64,000 nucleotides of DNA, taken from positions 1-64,000 of the forward strand of contig JAVYTR010000009.1 of the NCBI GenBank assembly GCA_038728585.1, read 5' to 3'. Position 1 is the stretch's first letter. Each line of letters opens with the position of its first letter. This stretch comes from Conexivisphaerales archaeon. GTDB lineage: Archaea; Thermoproteota; Nitrososphaeria; Conexivisphaerales; DTJL01. The notes under the pieces are model-generated. The model saw only the letters and a program-made list of their open reading frames with translations, did no database searches and was not told the DNA's origin. The translations under genes and the position numbers were made by a program. Below are positions 16,289-24,244 of this stretch, one piece after another.

Positions 16289-17158
16289 CTAAGGGTTCAG
16301 TTTCTTCAGCATTTCAAGAATTGCTGAAAAATCTTTATCTGCATAGCCAAGGTTCACTGCAGCCATAAAATTGGACCTGCATTCCTCAGTCAGCGGCATG
16401 AAGATATGACCATCTTCTGCAGTTTCATCAATAAGGTTCAGGTCTTCGAATAGATGTTTGAGCAGAAATGTGGGCTTGAAATCCGACTTCACCATTGCAG
16501 GCCCTTTTTGCTCGCTCAGTACCGTCTTGTAGCCTGTTGAGTTCAGTATCTGAATGAAGAGAGATGGGTCTACGCCGTTCTTCTCAGAGAAGATGAGCGC
16601 TTCAGCCAGCGATTGAGTAGATATCGCTATGATCTGATTAAGGGCAAGTTTGGCTGCAAGTGCTGTTCCAACTCTCCCAGTGTAGAAGACCTTGGAGGAG
16701 AAGCTCTTCAGCACATCCAGAGCATCCTCATACCTCTCCCTGTCTCCCGCTGCCATAGCTATAAGCTGCCCCTGCTGAGCAGCTGCAGGTGTTCCAACCA
16801 CAGGAGCCTCTATGTAATGTACATTCTTTCTCTTCAGCCTCTCCATCGCTTTCTTCGAAGCTGAGGGCAGTATAGTGCTGCAGTTGATTATAGTCTTACC
16901 TGCTGCGAGTCTTTCATACATCCCCTGTGAAGAAAATAGTACGTCTTCAAATGCCTGAGTATCTGCAAGCATGAGGACTATAGGGTCTCCCTTTTCGGCA
17001 ACCTCCCTGTGTGTTGATGTTATCTCAGCCTTACCCCTCAAAGGTTCAGCTTTGACCTTTGTTCTGTTGTAAGCTACAAGCTGGTAGCCTGACTGTACAA
17101 GCCTGCTTGCCATCGGCAGTCCCATGCTGCCAAGACCTACAAAACCTACTATCTTCAT
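16289..17158 (-). CDS. Beta-hydroxyacid dehydrogenase (3-hydroxyisobutyrate dehydrogenase family)
   Basis: NAD(P)-dependent oxidoreductase of 289 residues. The N-terminal Rossmann motif is GFVGLGSMGLPMA. The substrate-binding stretch EAPVVGTPAAAQQGQL and the catalytic lysine segment (GTALAAKLALNQ) are in place. Members act on 3-hydroxyisobutyrate, tartronate semialdehyde, succinic semialdehyde or glyoxylate, and the sequence does not settle which. The start ATG has a GAGGAAA site, and a TATA box (AGTATATAAAAAC) lies around 17195-17207. Confidence 0.88.
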   Translation of the reverse strand: MKIVGFVGLGSMGLPMASRLVQSGYQLVAYNRTKVKAEPLRGKAEITSTHREVAEKGDPIVLMLADTQAFEDVLFSSQGMYERLAAGKTIINCSTILPSASKKAMERLKRKNVHYIEAPVVGTPAAAQQGQLIAMAAGDRERYEDALDVLKSFSSKVFYTGRVGTALAAKLALNQIIAISTQSLAEALIFSEKNGVDPSLFIQILNSTGYKTVLSEQKGPAMVKSDFKPTFLLKHLFEDLNLIDETAEDGHIFMPLTEECRSNFMAAVNLGYADKDFSAILEMLKKLNP

Positions 17159-17243
17159 AAAAGAATTTCCTCTAACCAGTCAAGTAATTCGAGTTTTTAT
17201 ATACTTTATTCTAGCAGGACCAAAAGGGAGCTGATTTTCCAGC

Positions 17244-17669
17244 TCATTCTGCAGCTCTGACAGAGTAGTAGATCTTGTTCAGAGATGGCTCAACGACGGA
17301 GAGCTTCTTTCTCAAAAGCTCAGGGTCTGCCTGTGAAGCATGAACAGGGTAACCGTTCTTTGACTGGTTCAGCACAGAAAGCACACTCTCCCTGAGGTAG
17401 TTCAGCCTTGATTCCTGCTCTTTGGTTACAGGGTATCTGGTCTCTCCTGTTGCTGTCAGCACCATCGCAAACGGGTTTGGTCCCATCTTGTGCTCAACCT
17501 TGAGATTTGTGAACCCTGCCTTCTTCAGATACCTCTTGATGACGTGTCTCATCCTGCTCGGAATTATGCCGTTAGTCTGGACTTCCAGTAGCTTTAGCTT
17601 CCCTTTAGCCCCTTCCTTGGCCTCCTGTATATCAGGTTCTTTTGTGTATATTAGTTCAGGTCCGCTCAT
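17244..17669 (-). CDS. Conserved hypothetical basic protein
   Basis: Protein of 141 residues, lysine/arginine-rich and cytosolic. It contains a predicted helix RMRHVIKRYLKKAGF followed by a strand-rich segment and a C-terminal helix. I do not recognise the family. The own promoter region holds TATA-like elements at 17681-17692 and 17706-17716. It is transcribed away from ilvE. A nucleic-acid-binding role is possible from the charge but is not supported by a motif. Confidence 0.6.
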   Translation of the reverse strand: MSGPELIYTKEPDIQEAKEGAKGKLKLLEVQTNGIIPSRMRHVIKRYLKKAGFTNLKVEHKMGPNPFAMVLTATGETRYPVTKEQESRLNYLRESVLSVLNQSKNGYPVHASQADPELLRKKLSVVEPSLNKIYYSVRAAE

Positions 17670-17909
17670 GTTATAACGCCGTTATATTATCTCTCAGTGG
17701 TGATATTTATACCTTGCGATTTCTGATTTCGTACAATATTATTAAAAATTTTTTATCATCTGCATCAATTCGCATGCACTATTTATAATTAGTCTTTATT
17801 GGCTCACATTTGAACAATTATTACAACAATTTCCTGAATATGCAAAGCGTTGAAATTATTCCGGTCGTTTAAATAGTGGTAACTGCAATTAATAAACGGT
17901 GGGGGGATT
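17670..17909. promoter_or_regulatory. Divergent promoter region of the 141-residue protein gene and ilvE
   Basis: AT-rich spacer of 240 bp. For the plus strand, GTTTAAATA at 17867-17876 is a good TATA box for ilvE and predicts a start near 17900. For the minus strand the TATA-like sites lie at 17681-17692 and 17706-17716. No clear operator palindrome is seen. Confidence 0.45.
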
Positions 17910-18884
17910 TTGGCGGACCAAAAGGCGGATTATGTGTGGTTTAACGGGAAGCTCGTGCCCTGGGAAGATGCAAAGGTTCATGTTCTGACGCATGCATTCA
18001 ATTATGGTACTGCCGCATTCGAAGGTATAAGGGCCTACCCTTACAACGATGAAATGTACATATTCAGGCTGAGAGAGCACCTGCAGAGGCTTCAAAACTC
18101 CTGCAAAGTCTACGGCTTCAAGCTGGACTATACGCTGGAGCAGCTTGAGGAGGCCTGCAAGTCTCTAATAAGGGAGAACAGGTTTCATGTCAAGACGTAC
18201 ATAAGGCCTCTGGTTTATGTTGCTGGTGTTGGAGTGGGGATAGGGTTTCCAAATCAGCCTATAGGTGTTGCAATAGCTGCTGTTCCCTTCGATGTCTACT
18301 TCAAGGAGGGAAGCGGAGTGCATGCGATGGTATCGAGCTGGAGGAGGATACATGAGGAGAGCCTGCCACCTTCAGCCAAGATAGCTGGCCACTATGCTAA
18401 TTCTGTTCTTGCAAAGATGCATGCGCTTGAAAACGGATATGGAGAAGCGATAATGCTTGACGCCGAAGGAAATGTGTCAGAGGGGACAGGGGAAAACATC
18501 TTCATTGTGAGAGACAGCAAGCTGATCACCCCTTCACTTAGCTCTGGCATACTTGAAGGAATAACAAGAAAGACGGTTATAGAACTGGCGCAGGAAGAGG
18601 GTATCGAAGTGGTGGAGAGAGAAGTCACGAGGGTCGAACTGTACACAAGCGAAGAGGCATTCTTCACAGGTACTGCTGCAGAGATAACTCCGATACTGAG
18701 TGTTGACAAGAGACCAGTAGGCGATGGGAAGCCTGGCAAGATTACGAGAAGAATGATCGACCTGTATGCTAAGGCGGTTGTAGGAAAGCTGGAAGGTCAC
18801 GAAGACTGGGTGACACCTGTCTACAGAAAGGTTTCAGCTGGGGAATCAAGGAGACTCGGGGCGAAGGTAAGTCAGGTTTCATAG
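17910..18884 (+). CDS. ilvE: Branched-chain amino acid aminotransferase
   Basis: PLP-dependent class IV aminotransferase of 324 residues that interconverts Val, Leu and Ile with their 2-oxo acids. Visible hallmarks are HAFNYGTAAFEGIRAY, the catalytic lysine in PPSAKIAGHYANS, EGTGENIF and the TGTAAEITP loop. It starts with TTG 17910 after a GGTGGGGGG site. The last six bases overlap the convergent thymidine kinase gene. Confidence 0.95.
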   Translation: MADQKADYVWFNGKLVPWEDAKVHVLTHAFNYGTAAFEGIRAYPYNDEMYIFRLREHLQRLQNSCKVYGFKLDYTLEQLEEACKSLIRENRFHVKTYIRPLVYVAGVGVGIGFPNQPIGVAIAAVPFDVYFKEGSGVHAMVSSWRRIHEESLPPSAKIAGHYANSVLAKMHALENGYGEAIMLDAEGNVSEGTGENIFIVRDSKLITPSLSSGILEGITRKTVIELAQEEGIEVVEREVTRVELYTSEEAFFTGTAAEITPILSVDKRPVGDGKPGKITRRMIDLYAKAVVGKLEGHEDWVTPVYRKVSAGESRRLGAKVSQVS

Positions 18885-19475
18885 GCCAAAATCCGCAGGC
18901 TTCACAAAGCATGCTCTGCACCTAGGTTCATAAAGTTCCTTCCCTCCTATCTTTACTCTTTCACCAAATACTTCCTTACCCGCAACCACCCTCTGTGTAA
19001 AATATGCATCATCGCTCCCGCATTTTGCACAGACCGCGTTGAGGCTCTGGACATAGTCTGCTCTTGCCATCAATTCCATAGCAATTCCAAACGGAAGCCC
19101 AGCATGGTCTCTGTTCAAAACTGATACATAGACAGATTTGCCCGAAAAGGCGAGTTCATCCAGTTTTTCTGGAAGTGCAGTGCTGCTTGGCCAGAACTGC
19201 GCTTCGTCGACCCCTATTGCATTCACGCCTCTGGCATATCCTGTCATGGCTTCTATCCCTCTTTCATCGAGCGAGATCACCTTTGCCGGCAGCCTTGCAC
19301 CCTTGTGTGTGACAACTTCTGCCTGAGAGTACCTGCTGTCTATCTCTGGCTTAAACAGCTCTATCTTCCTTCCAGCTATCATCTCTCTTTCCAAAAGCTC
19401 TATCAGCCTAGATGTCTTGCCAGAAAACATAGGTCCACTGATGACAACAAGCTTTCCCTTTCTATTCTCCTGCAC
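18879..19475 (-). CDS. tdk: Thymidine kinase (type II)
   Basis: Phosphorylates thymidine in nucleotide salvage. The P-loop GPMFSGKTS, the Walker B aspartate in IGVDEAQFW, the substrate lasso and a zinc site of two CxxC pairs (CAKC and CRAC) identify the family, and 198 residues is standard. The start is GTG 19475. It is an isolated gene, convergent with ilvE. Confidence 0.93.
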   Translation of the reverse strand: MQENRKGKLVVISGPMFSGKTSRLIELLEREMIAGRKIELFKPEIDSRYSQAEVVTHKGARLPAKVISLDERGIEAMTGYARGVNAIGVDEAQFWPSSTALPEKLDELAFSGKSVYVSVLNRDHAGLPFGIAMELMARADYVQSLNAVCAKCGSDDAYFTQRVVAGKEVFGERVKIGGKELYEPRCRACFVKPADFGL

Positions 19476-19570
19476 GGCATCTGCAGCGATAAATCATGAA
19501 TAAAAATTATACAGTTTCAATCAAAGGGTAAAGGCTTAATACCCTCATCATTTGGGGTTGTGTATTCCAC

Positions 19571-19972
19571 GTGGTTGTATATATGCCCCAAGCCGGTAGG
19601 GCCGAGGCGCCCGCAAAGTCGAAAACGAGCGCAAAGCCTGCTTCAAGGAGGACAAAGGCCCCAGAAGGAAAGCCTGTAAGGCCTGCCAGAACTACAAGAA
19701 GAACCCCTGAAAGAAAGCTTAAGGTTGAAGAGATAAAGCAGGGGAAGATAGGCCCTGACCATCTGACACGTTTTGAAAGGGCAAGAATACTGGGGGCAAG
19801 AGCCTTGCAGCTCAGCTACGGCGCTCCTCCTCTAGTGCCCCTACCTCCTGGCCTCACAGACCCTATCAGCATAGCCAAGCTTGAACTTGAAAGCAAGGCC
19901 CTGCCTATCTCCATAAGGAGAACATTACCGACCGGGGAGTACCAGAATATACCAGTTGCAGACCTTCTCTGA
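19571..19972 (+). CDS. rpoK: DNA-directed RNA polymerase subunit K (Rpb6/omega homologue)
   Basis: Small assembly subunit of archaeal RNA polymerase. The C-terminal part carries the family core ([37 protein letters not shown]). The first 55 residues are a basic Lys/Pro/Ala-rich extension of low complexity. The start is either GTG 19571 or ATG 19583. A TATA-like GCTTAATACC near 19533-19542 fits both. The downstream Alba gene has its own promoter-like element. Confidence 0.93.
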   Translation: MVVYMPQAGRAEAPAKSKTSAKPASRRTKAPEGKPVRPARTTRRTPERKLKVEEIKQGKIGPDHLTRFERARILGARALQLSYGAPPLVPLPPGLTDPISIAKLELESKALPISIRRTLPTGEYQNIPVADLL

Positions 19973-20034
19973 TGATATATATTTCGCAAAGCTTAAAGAC
20001 GACTTGCTCTCGCCTCAATTCTCCGGAATCTAAA

Positions 20035-20478
20035 ATGCCAAGAAAAACAACAAAGAAAAACAGCAACAGTAAGAACCAAAACCTGAACCAGGGTCAAAGC
20101 CAGAGTCAGGAACAAGCTGTGGATGATTCGGAAGACGAACAGAAAGGGGTTGCAACCCCTCCAGTTGAAACTTCGGAAGAAAAAGCAAGCCAGCAAGGAC
20201 AGAGGTCTGTCCCTCCAAACCACATATTCATAGGAAAGAAGCCGGTGATGGGCTACGCGCTTTCTGCAGTGATGCAGCTTACACAGTACGACACCGTTGT
20301 TCTGAGGGCAAGAGGCAAGGCAATTTCAACAGCAGTGGACGTCGCTCAGGTGGCTACAAGAAGGCTCGGAAACGGACAGTTCGAAGTCAAGAACATATCG
20401 ATTGGGACTGAAGTGGTAGGCGAGGGGCCAGAACAAAGGAACGTTTCAACAATAGAGATAGTGATAGGCAAGAAGTAG
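20035..20478 (+). CDS. albA: Alba chromatin/RNA-binding protein with long N-terminal tail
   Basis: The Alba domain occupies the last 90 residues: NHIFIGKKPVMGYALSAVMQ (the lysine before PVM is the acetylation-type site), ARGKAISTAVDVAQV and EIVIGKK. The first 55 residues are a Lys/Asn/Gln-rich then acidic low-complexity tail, longer than in classic 10-kDa Alba. I start at ATG 20035. An in-frame ATG at 19972 overlaps the rpoK stop and lies before the putative TATA element GCTTAAAGACG (19991-20001). Confidence 0.9.
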   Translation: MPRKTTKKNSNSKNQNLNQGQSQSQEQAVDDSEDEQKGVATPPVETSEEKASQQGQRSVPPNHIFIGKKPVMGYALSAVMQLTQYDTVVLRARGKAISTAVDVAQVATRRLGNGQFEVKNISIGTEVVGEGPEQRNVSTIEIVIGKK

Positions 20479-20671
20479 GCAGGGTGGCAGTGCAACTATA
20501 GCTTCCTTGCAAGGTCGCAGCTTGGTCCGCCAAGAACATCTGCTTGCATCTTTTTCACATCGGCCTACCTATTGTCTATTCTACTTTACCCTTCTCTTCC
20601 ATTCTCTACTTCAGTCAAATAAGCCGGGGTGATAGGTTTATCAATAAGTTACCGTAAAGTCTGCCTCAAGT
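20479..20671 (+). other. Spacer with promoter of the MTHFR-like gene
   Basis: No gene is seen. The T-rich stretch ATCTTTTTCAC near 20548 could end the alba transcript. A weak TATA-like element, TTTATCAATAA at 20636-20646, precedes ATG 20672 by about 28 nt. Confidence 0.3.
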
Positions 20672-20731
20672 ATGAAGGTAACAAGCGCCTTTGGCGAAGC
20701 TGTTTTTTTTAAAAAAGTCAAAGGAGGCTGA
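20672..20731 (+). other. Leader open frame (19 codons) overlapping the MTHFR-like gene start
   Basis: ATG 20672 opens a 19-codon frame (MKVTSAFGEAVFFKKVKGG) that crosses a T8A6 run and stops at TGA 20729-20731, inside the likely ribosome-binding and start region of the next gene. It may be a leader peptide. Alternatively it is the true N-terminus of the next protein, separated by a one-base shift in the A-run. See findings. Confidence 0.35.
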
Positions 20732-20733
20732 GG

Positions 20734-21642
20734 CTGGCCATAAGTACTTCAGACGAAGACCTGAATTGGTTCGCAGATAGCAAACACCCTGTGATAGCTG
20801 AACTCCCAGCCTGGGCTGAAGCTGATATTCATACTCTGAAGGATTTCATGAGTTCGCTTGAATCACTGGTAGATGCTGTCCTTGTTCCTGACCTCCCAAC
20901 TGGAAGGATAAGGAAGGATTCTCTTTTGACTATAAGCAGGATAAGGAGTTTTTCTGACGTAGATATCATAGCAGGTATCAGTTCAAGACACAGGAGTCTT
21001 GAAGCGTCAGTTGCAAGACTGATTGCTCTGTGGGAGATGCAGGTGAAGAGCGTTTATGTTGTAATGGGCGACCCTACACCCTCATCATCATCAAAATCAA
21101 AAGCATACAATTATGCAAAAGCTACCCAGCTGATCGCTCTAGCGAAGGACCTTTCAAACAACGGAAAGACGATGAATCTCATCCTCTCAGAAAAAGTAAG
21201 CGAGGTACCCAAGTTCAAAGTCGGTTCAGCCCTCCTGCCATCAAGGGAGGATGAATGTACTCTGCTGGAGAAGAAGGTCAAAGCAGGCACTGACTATCTG
21301 ATAACACAGGTGATGTTCGACCATGGGCCTCTCGCTTCCTTCATCAATTCATGCGGCAAAAGAGTTAATTTTGAGAACCTTCCAATCTTCGTTTCTTTAC
21401 CTCTTGTTTCGAAACCGTCATCTCTGACAAAGCTGGAGTCTCTAGATGGCGTTACATTACCTGCCAAGATGAAGAAGGAACTCTTATCTGCAGAATCTAT
21501 TGAATCAAAATCGGTAGAATTGGCTCTTGAGACTTTCAGCAGGTGCAGAGAACTCAAAATCAAGAAACTGGGAGCATACATACTTCCACTCCCAGGCAGC
21601 AGAATGGAAGTAAAGCTGGCAGAAGAGCTAAGAAAGCTCTGA
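20734..21642 (+). CDS. Methylenetetrahydrofolate reductase-like protein
   Basis: TIM-barrel protein of about 302 residues resembling MetF: ITQVMFDHGPLASFI matches the conserved ITQ-x-FFD strand, VYVVMGDP matches the ALRGDPP-type loop, and VFVSLPLV lies late. The enzyme family reduces methylene-tetrahydro-folate/pterin with FAD. Residues around the FAD site are only partly conserved, so the reaction is uncertain. No ATG/GTG/TTG occurs between the ribosome-binding site GGAGG (20723-20727) and GTG 20791. CTG 20734 is ideally spaced, which makes an unusual start likely. Confidence 0.7.
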   Translation: MAISTSDEDLNWFADSKHPVIAELPAWAEADIHTLKDFMSSLESLVDAVLVPDLPTGRIRKDSLLTISRIRSFSDVDIIAGISSRHRSLEASVARLIALWEMQVKSVYVVMGDPTPSSSSKSKAYNYAKATQLIALAKDLSNNGKTMNLILSEKVSEVPKFKVGSALLPSREDECTLLEKKVKAGTDYLITQVMFDHGPLASFINSCGKRVNFENLPIFVSLPLVSKPSSLTKLESLDGVTLPAKMKKELLSAESIESKSVELALETFSRCRELKIKKLGAYILPLPGSRMEVKLAEELRKL

Positions 21643-21713
21643 ACCTTTCAGACATGGGCCGAAGAAAAGGATAAAGCCTTTTCCCCCTATGCATCAAACA
21701 GGAGCAGATTGTA

Positions 21714-22097
21714 TTGAAATACAGACTGATGGACCTCCTTGCCTGTCCTATCGATAAAGCTTTCCCTTTGAAGCTTACAGTCATAGCTGAAGAAAAGGGA
21801 AAAGAGGTCCAGAGGGACAAGATAGGTTGTGAGCTTTATTGCTCTTTCAAAGATACGATGCTGAAAGACCCCCCTGCTGATTGGGTCAGCAACTGCAGAA
21901 TATGCATTGGTATCAACATCAAGGAAGCAGTACTCATATGTCCAACCTGCGGCAGGTGGTACCCTGTTCTAGAAGCAATACCCAGAATGCTACCTGACGA
22001 GCTAAGGTCAAGAAAGGATGACGAGGACTTTTTATCAACTTTCTCGTCAGTCCTGCCAAAGGAAGTGCTCGCCAGAGGACCTGTCGGGAAAGCCTAG
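21714..22097 (+). CDS. Trm112-like zinc-ribbon protein
   Basis: Small protein of 127 residues resembling Trm112, the obligate activator of several tRNA, rRNA and release-factor methyltransferases. It begins KYRLMDLLACPIDK and ends its core with CPTCGRWYPVLEAIPRMLP, the typical zinc-ribbon and hydrophobic motif. Cysteines near the start and in CPTC would ligate zinc. TTG 21714 follows a GGAG site. Confidence 0.83.
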   Translation: MKYRLMDLLACPIDKAFPLKLTVIAEEKGKEVQRDKIGCELYCSFKDTMLKDPPADWVSNCRICIGINIKEAVLICPTCGRWYPVLEAIPRMLPDELRSRKDDEDFLSTFSSVLPKEVLARGPVGKA

Positions 22098-22104
22098 CAG
22101 CATG

Positions 22105-22962
22105 TCAGCTTAAGATTTCTGAAACCTTTCTGTAAAGGATCTCGTTCGAAGCTGCGTAATAGGCGAAGGTCTGCTTTGTGTCAAGCCTCATATCTTCAAG
22201 CCCTTCCAGACTGAAGGGACATTTGGCAGTCTTCAGAAGGAAGAGGGAGGGAAAGCAGTCAAAGCTCCTGAGCTTACCTCCTGAGCAGACATATGCATCT
22301 ATTCTACCGGAAGCTATGTAGGCAGTTTCAAGAGCAGCTGTGCTGAAGACCCTTGGATATCTGACCATCCGCATCAGCCTGTTGACCCTGCTCATCTTCT
22401 CCTCGGATAGCATGAAGAATTTTGAGTCAAAAGACACTACAGCATCTTCGAGATTGCTGATTCTGCTGGGTTGAGCAAGCCTCCAGTCTTCAAATACCTT
22501 GCTACCATCTCCCCACACCATTCTAGAGTTTGAATGGTCTATCACCCCTGCTGCAACTATACCCGAAAATTCCCTGCTTTCGGAAACTGCAACTGATGTT
22601 GAGAATAGGCCTACGCCTCTTTTCGCATTGGTGCTTCCGTCAACAGGGTCAAGTAGAATGTAAACCCCTCTGCCATTCTTTACTCCAGCCTCTTCGGAGA
22701 TTATGTTCGGGTTTTCAAAGTATTCCTTCGCAACAGAGATCACAGCATCCTCAGCAACCCTATCGACCTTGTAGGTTGTATCTCCGTATGCTCCTTTCCC
22801 GAGCGAAAGCCCTGCATCCTGGCTTTTTTCTATGTTCAGAACAGCCTGGTGAGCTGCGAACAGGCAATCCTTCACGAAAGAGAGATAATCAGATATTTGC
22901 AAAGCAACTTCAACGGCTCCTTTGAGACTTTTTCTTCCCCTTGCCGGTTGATAAGAGTTCAA
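22105..22962 (-). CDS. Inositol monophosphatase / fructose-1,6-bisphosphatase family protein
   Basis: Mg-dependent sugar phosphatase of up to 285 residues. Metal-binding motifs: ISEEAG (glutamate), DPVDGSTN (the family DPxDGTxN with Ser for Thr) and the late GGKLRSFD, which stands in for the usual WDxAA. Archaeal members often act on both inositol-1-phosphate and fructose-1,6-bisphosphate. The TTG at 22962 overlaps the upstream gene by 53 bases. A later TTG at 22902 would avoid this and still leave the fold intact. It is transcribed after the MCM-like gene. Confidence 0.8.
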   Translation of the reverse strand: MNSYQPARGRKSLKGAVEVALQISDYLSFVKDCLFAAHQAVLNIEKSQDAGLSLGKGAYGDTTYKVDRVAEDAVISVAKEYFENPNIISEEAGVKNGRGVYILLDPVDGSTNAKRGVGLFSTSVAVSESREFSGIVAAGVIDHSNSRMVWGDGSKVFEDWRLAQPSRISNLEDAVVSFDSKFFMLSEEKMSRVNRLMRMVRYPRVFSTAALETAYIASGRIDAYVCSGGKLRSFDCFPSLFLLKTAKCPFSLEGLEDMRLDTKQTFAYYAASNEILYRKVSEILS

Positions 22963-24235
22963 GGGATGAAATAGCCATGTTGAGCAGCTGGTATGCTTCT
23001 TTGTAGTCTAAATCTTCAACTCTTTCCCTTAGGTTCAGCTTTGCTTCAGCCATTGCCAGCCTGCTAGCTACGTAGTTCATATCCGGCGAAAAACCTGTCA
23101 AACCTTCATGTTTAACGTTTTTCATCTCTAAGTTTTGCGGAGCTGCTGTAATCCTCAGCTCTCTTTCCATAGTCCTTGCAAGAAGCTTGTCTATTTCTGA
23201 GAGGTCAGCTTCGCTGTTCCTCAGCTGCTCAGGCATCTGTACCAACCTATCCTTACCCTCTCTATCAGGCATCACCATCGCTATATCAAAGAGACCAAGC
23301 AGGTCAGGTTCCAGCTTCTCCAATTCTGCTGCCCAGCAATTCAGTATTATTGCTCCCCTTTTAGACCATGCATCGTCATCAGGCATCAACTTCGGATAAG
23401 CCATTGCCTCTAGTAGCTGCCCCCTTTCCTCCCCTTCAGCCCTTGCCCAGTCATCGACCATAATCATCCATCCTTCTCTGCACAGAGAAGCTGCTTCAGC
23501 CAGCTTCTCCTGTGAAGAATTTCCAAGCGTAAGATGTTTCACTCTCGGGAAAAGATTCCTTATAAGCAGCTGCGTCGATGTCTTGTTTGCTGAACCAGCC
23601 TTCCATATTACCATCAGATTCAGTGCCCTTGCCAGATGGAGCCTGAGGCACAGCTTGGAAAGGAGAAGGATGTCCTTCGATGAGGAAAAAGCCTTAGTCA
23701 GCAAATCATCAAGTTCCTTCAAACTTCTCCATTTTGAGACGACAACCCTCTGCTTCCTCAGCTCCTGAAGGAGAGAAGCGTTTGCCTTGTATTCGTTCCA
23801 CTGGGCCTGTGCAAAAGGATACTGCTCAGGCTTCAACCTTATTGTTATTTCGTATTCATCTCCTCTTTCTCTGACATCAGTATCGACATAGATGTAATAT
23901 ACCCCAAGCCTGCCCAGAACCGATTTCAGAGTGGCTTCCCTGTCATAGTTCTTCGCCGCACTAACAAAGATCGCATCATTCCTTACCTCTATACCTCTTA
24001 TCACCTCATCAGCAACCACAGTCCTTGCGTGAAGAACCCATCTCGGAAAATCTTCACCGAGTTTCGTGAACCTTTCATCGTAAGGGTCAAGTCTGGCAAG
24101 GTCCGCAAGGTTCCTGACGTTATGGTCGAGCAGAGTTCTTGAAGCTATGCTTCCCAGGCCAGGCACAGTATTTATGCTCTGGTACCCTTTGGGAACCAGT
24201 CTGTTAGAATTCCCGGCCAAGCTTTCAGGAAGCAT
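22910..24235 (-). CDS. Degenerate MCM-related AAA+ protein with N-terminal helix-hairpin-helix
   Basis: Protein of 441 residues. Residues 22-45 form a helix-hairpin-helix (VPGLGSIASRTLLDHNV). Residues 205-425 align in order with the MCM helicase motor: a Walker A-like KAGSANKTS (211-220; MCM has GDPGTAKS), PRVKHLTLGNSS, a Walker B-like MIMVDDWA (257-264), LLEAMA (274-279), an arginine-finger block reading LLGLFDIAMVM instead of LLSRFDLIFVL, and an MCM lid helix (RLAMAEAKLNL). The Walker A lysine is kept, but the arginine finger and the MCM insert hairpins are lost. It probably binds DNA or acts as a regulatory paralogue. It sits immediately downstream of ileS. Confidence 0.65.
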   Translation of the reverse strand: MLPESLAGNSNRLVPKGYQSINTVPGLGSIASRTLLDHNVRNLADLARLDPYDERFTKLGEDFPRWVLHARTVVADEVIRGIEVRNDAIFVSAAKNYDREATLKSVLGRLGVYYIYVDTDVRERGDEYEITIRLKPEQYPFAQAQWNEYKANASLLQELRKQRVVVSKWRSLKELDDLLTKAFSSSKDILLLSKLCLRLHLARALNLMVIWKAGSANKTSTQLLIRNLFPRVKHLTLGNSSQEKLAEAASLCREGWMIMVDDWARAEGEERGQLLEAMAYPKLMPDDDAWSKRGAIILNCWAAELEKLEPDLLGLFDIAMVMPDREGKDRLVQMPEQLRNSEADLSEIDKLLARTMERELRITAAPQNLEMKNVKHEGLTGFSPDMNYVASRLAMAEAKLNLRERVEDLDYKEAYQLLNMAISSLELLSTGKGKKKSQRSR

Positions 24236-24244
24236 ACTGCACCA

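Noticed and set aside
22910-24235. Functional MCM replicative helicase
   Set aside because: The arginine finger, normal Walker A glycines, the zinc and OB N-terminal domains and the insert hairpins are missing. The protein is also too short for archaeal MCM.
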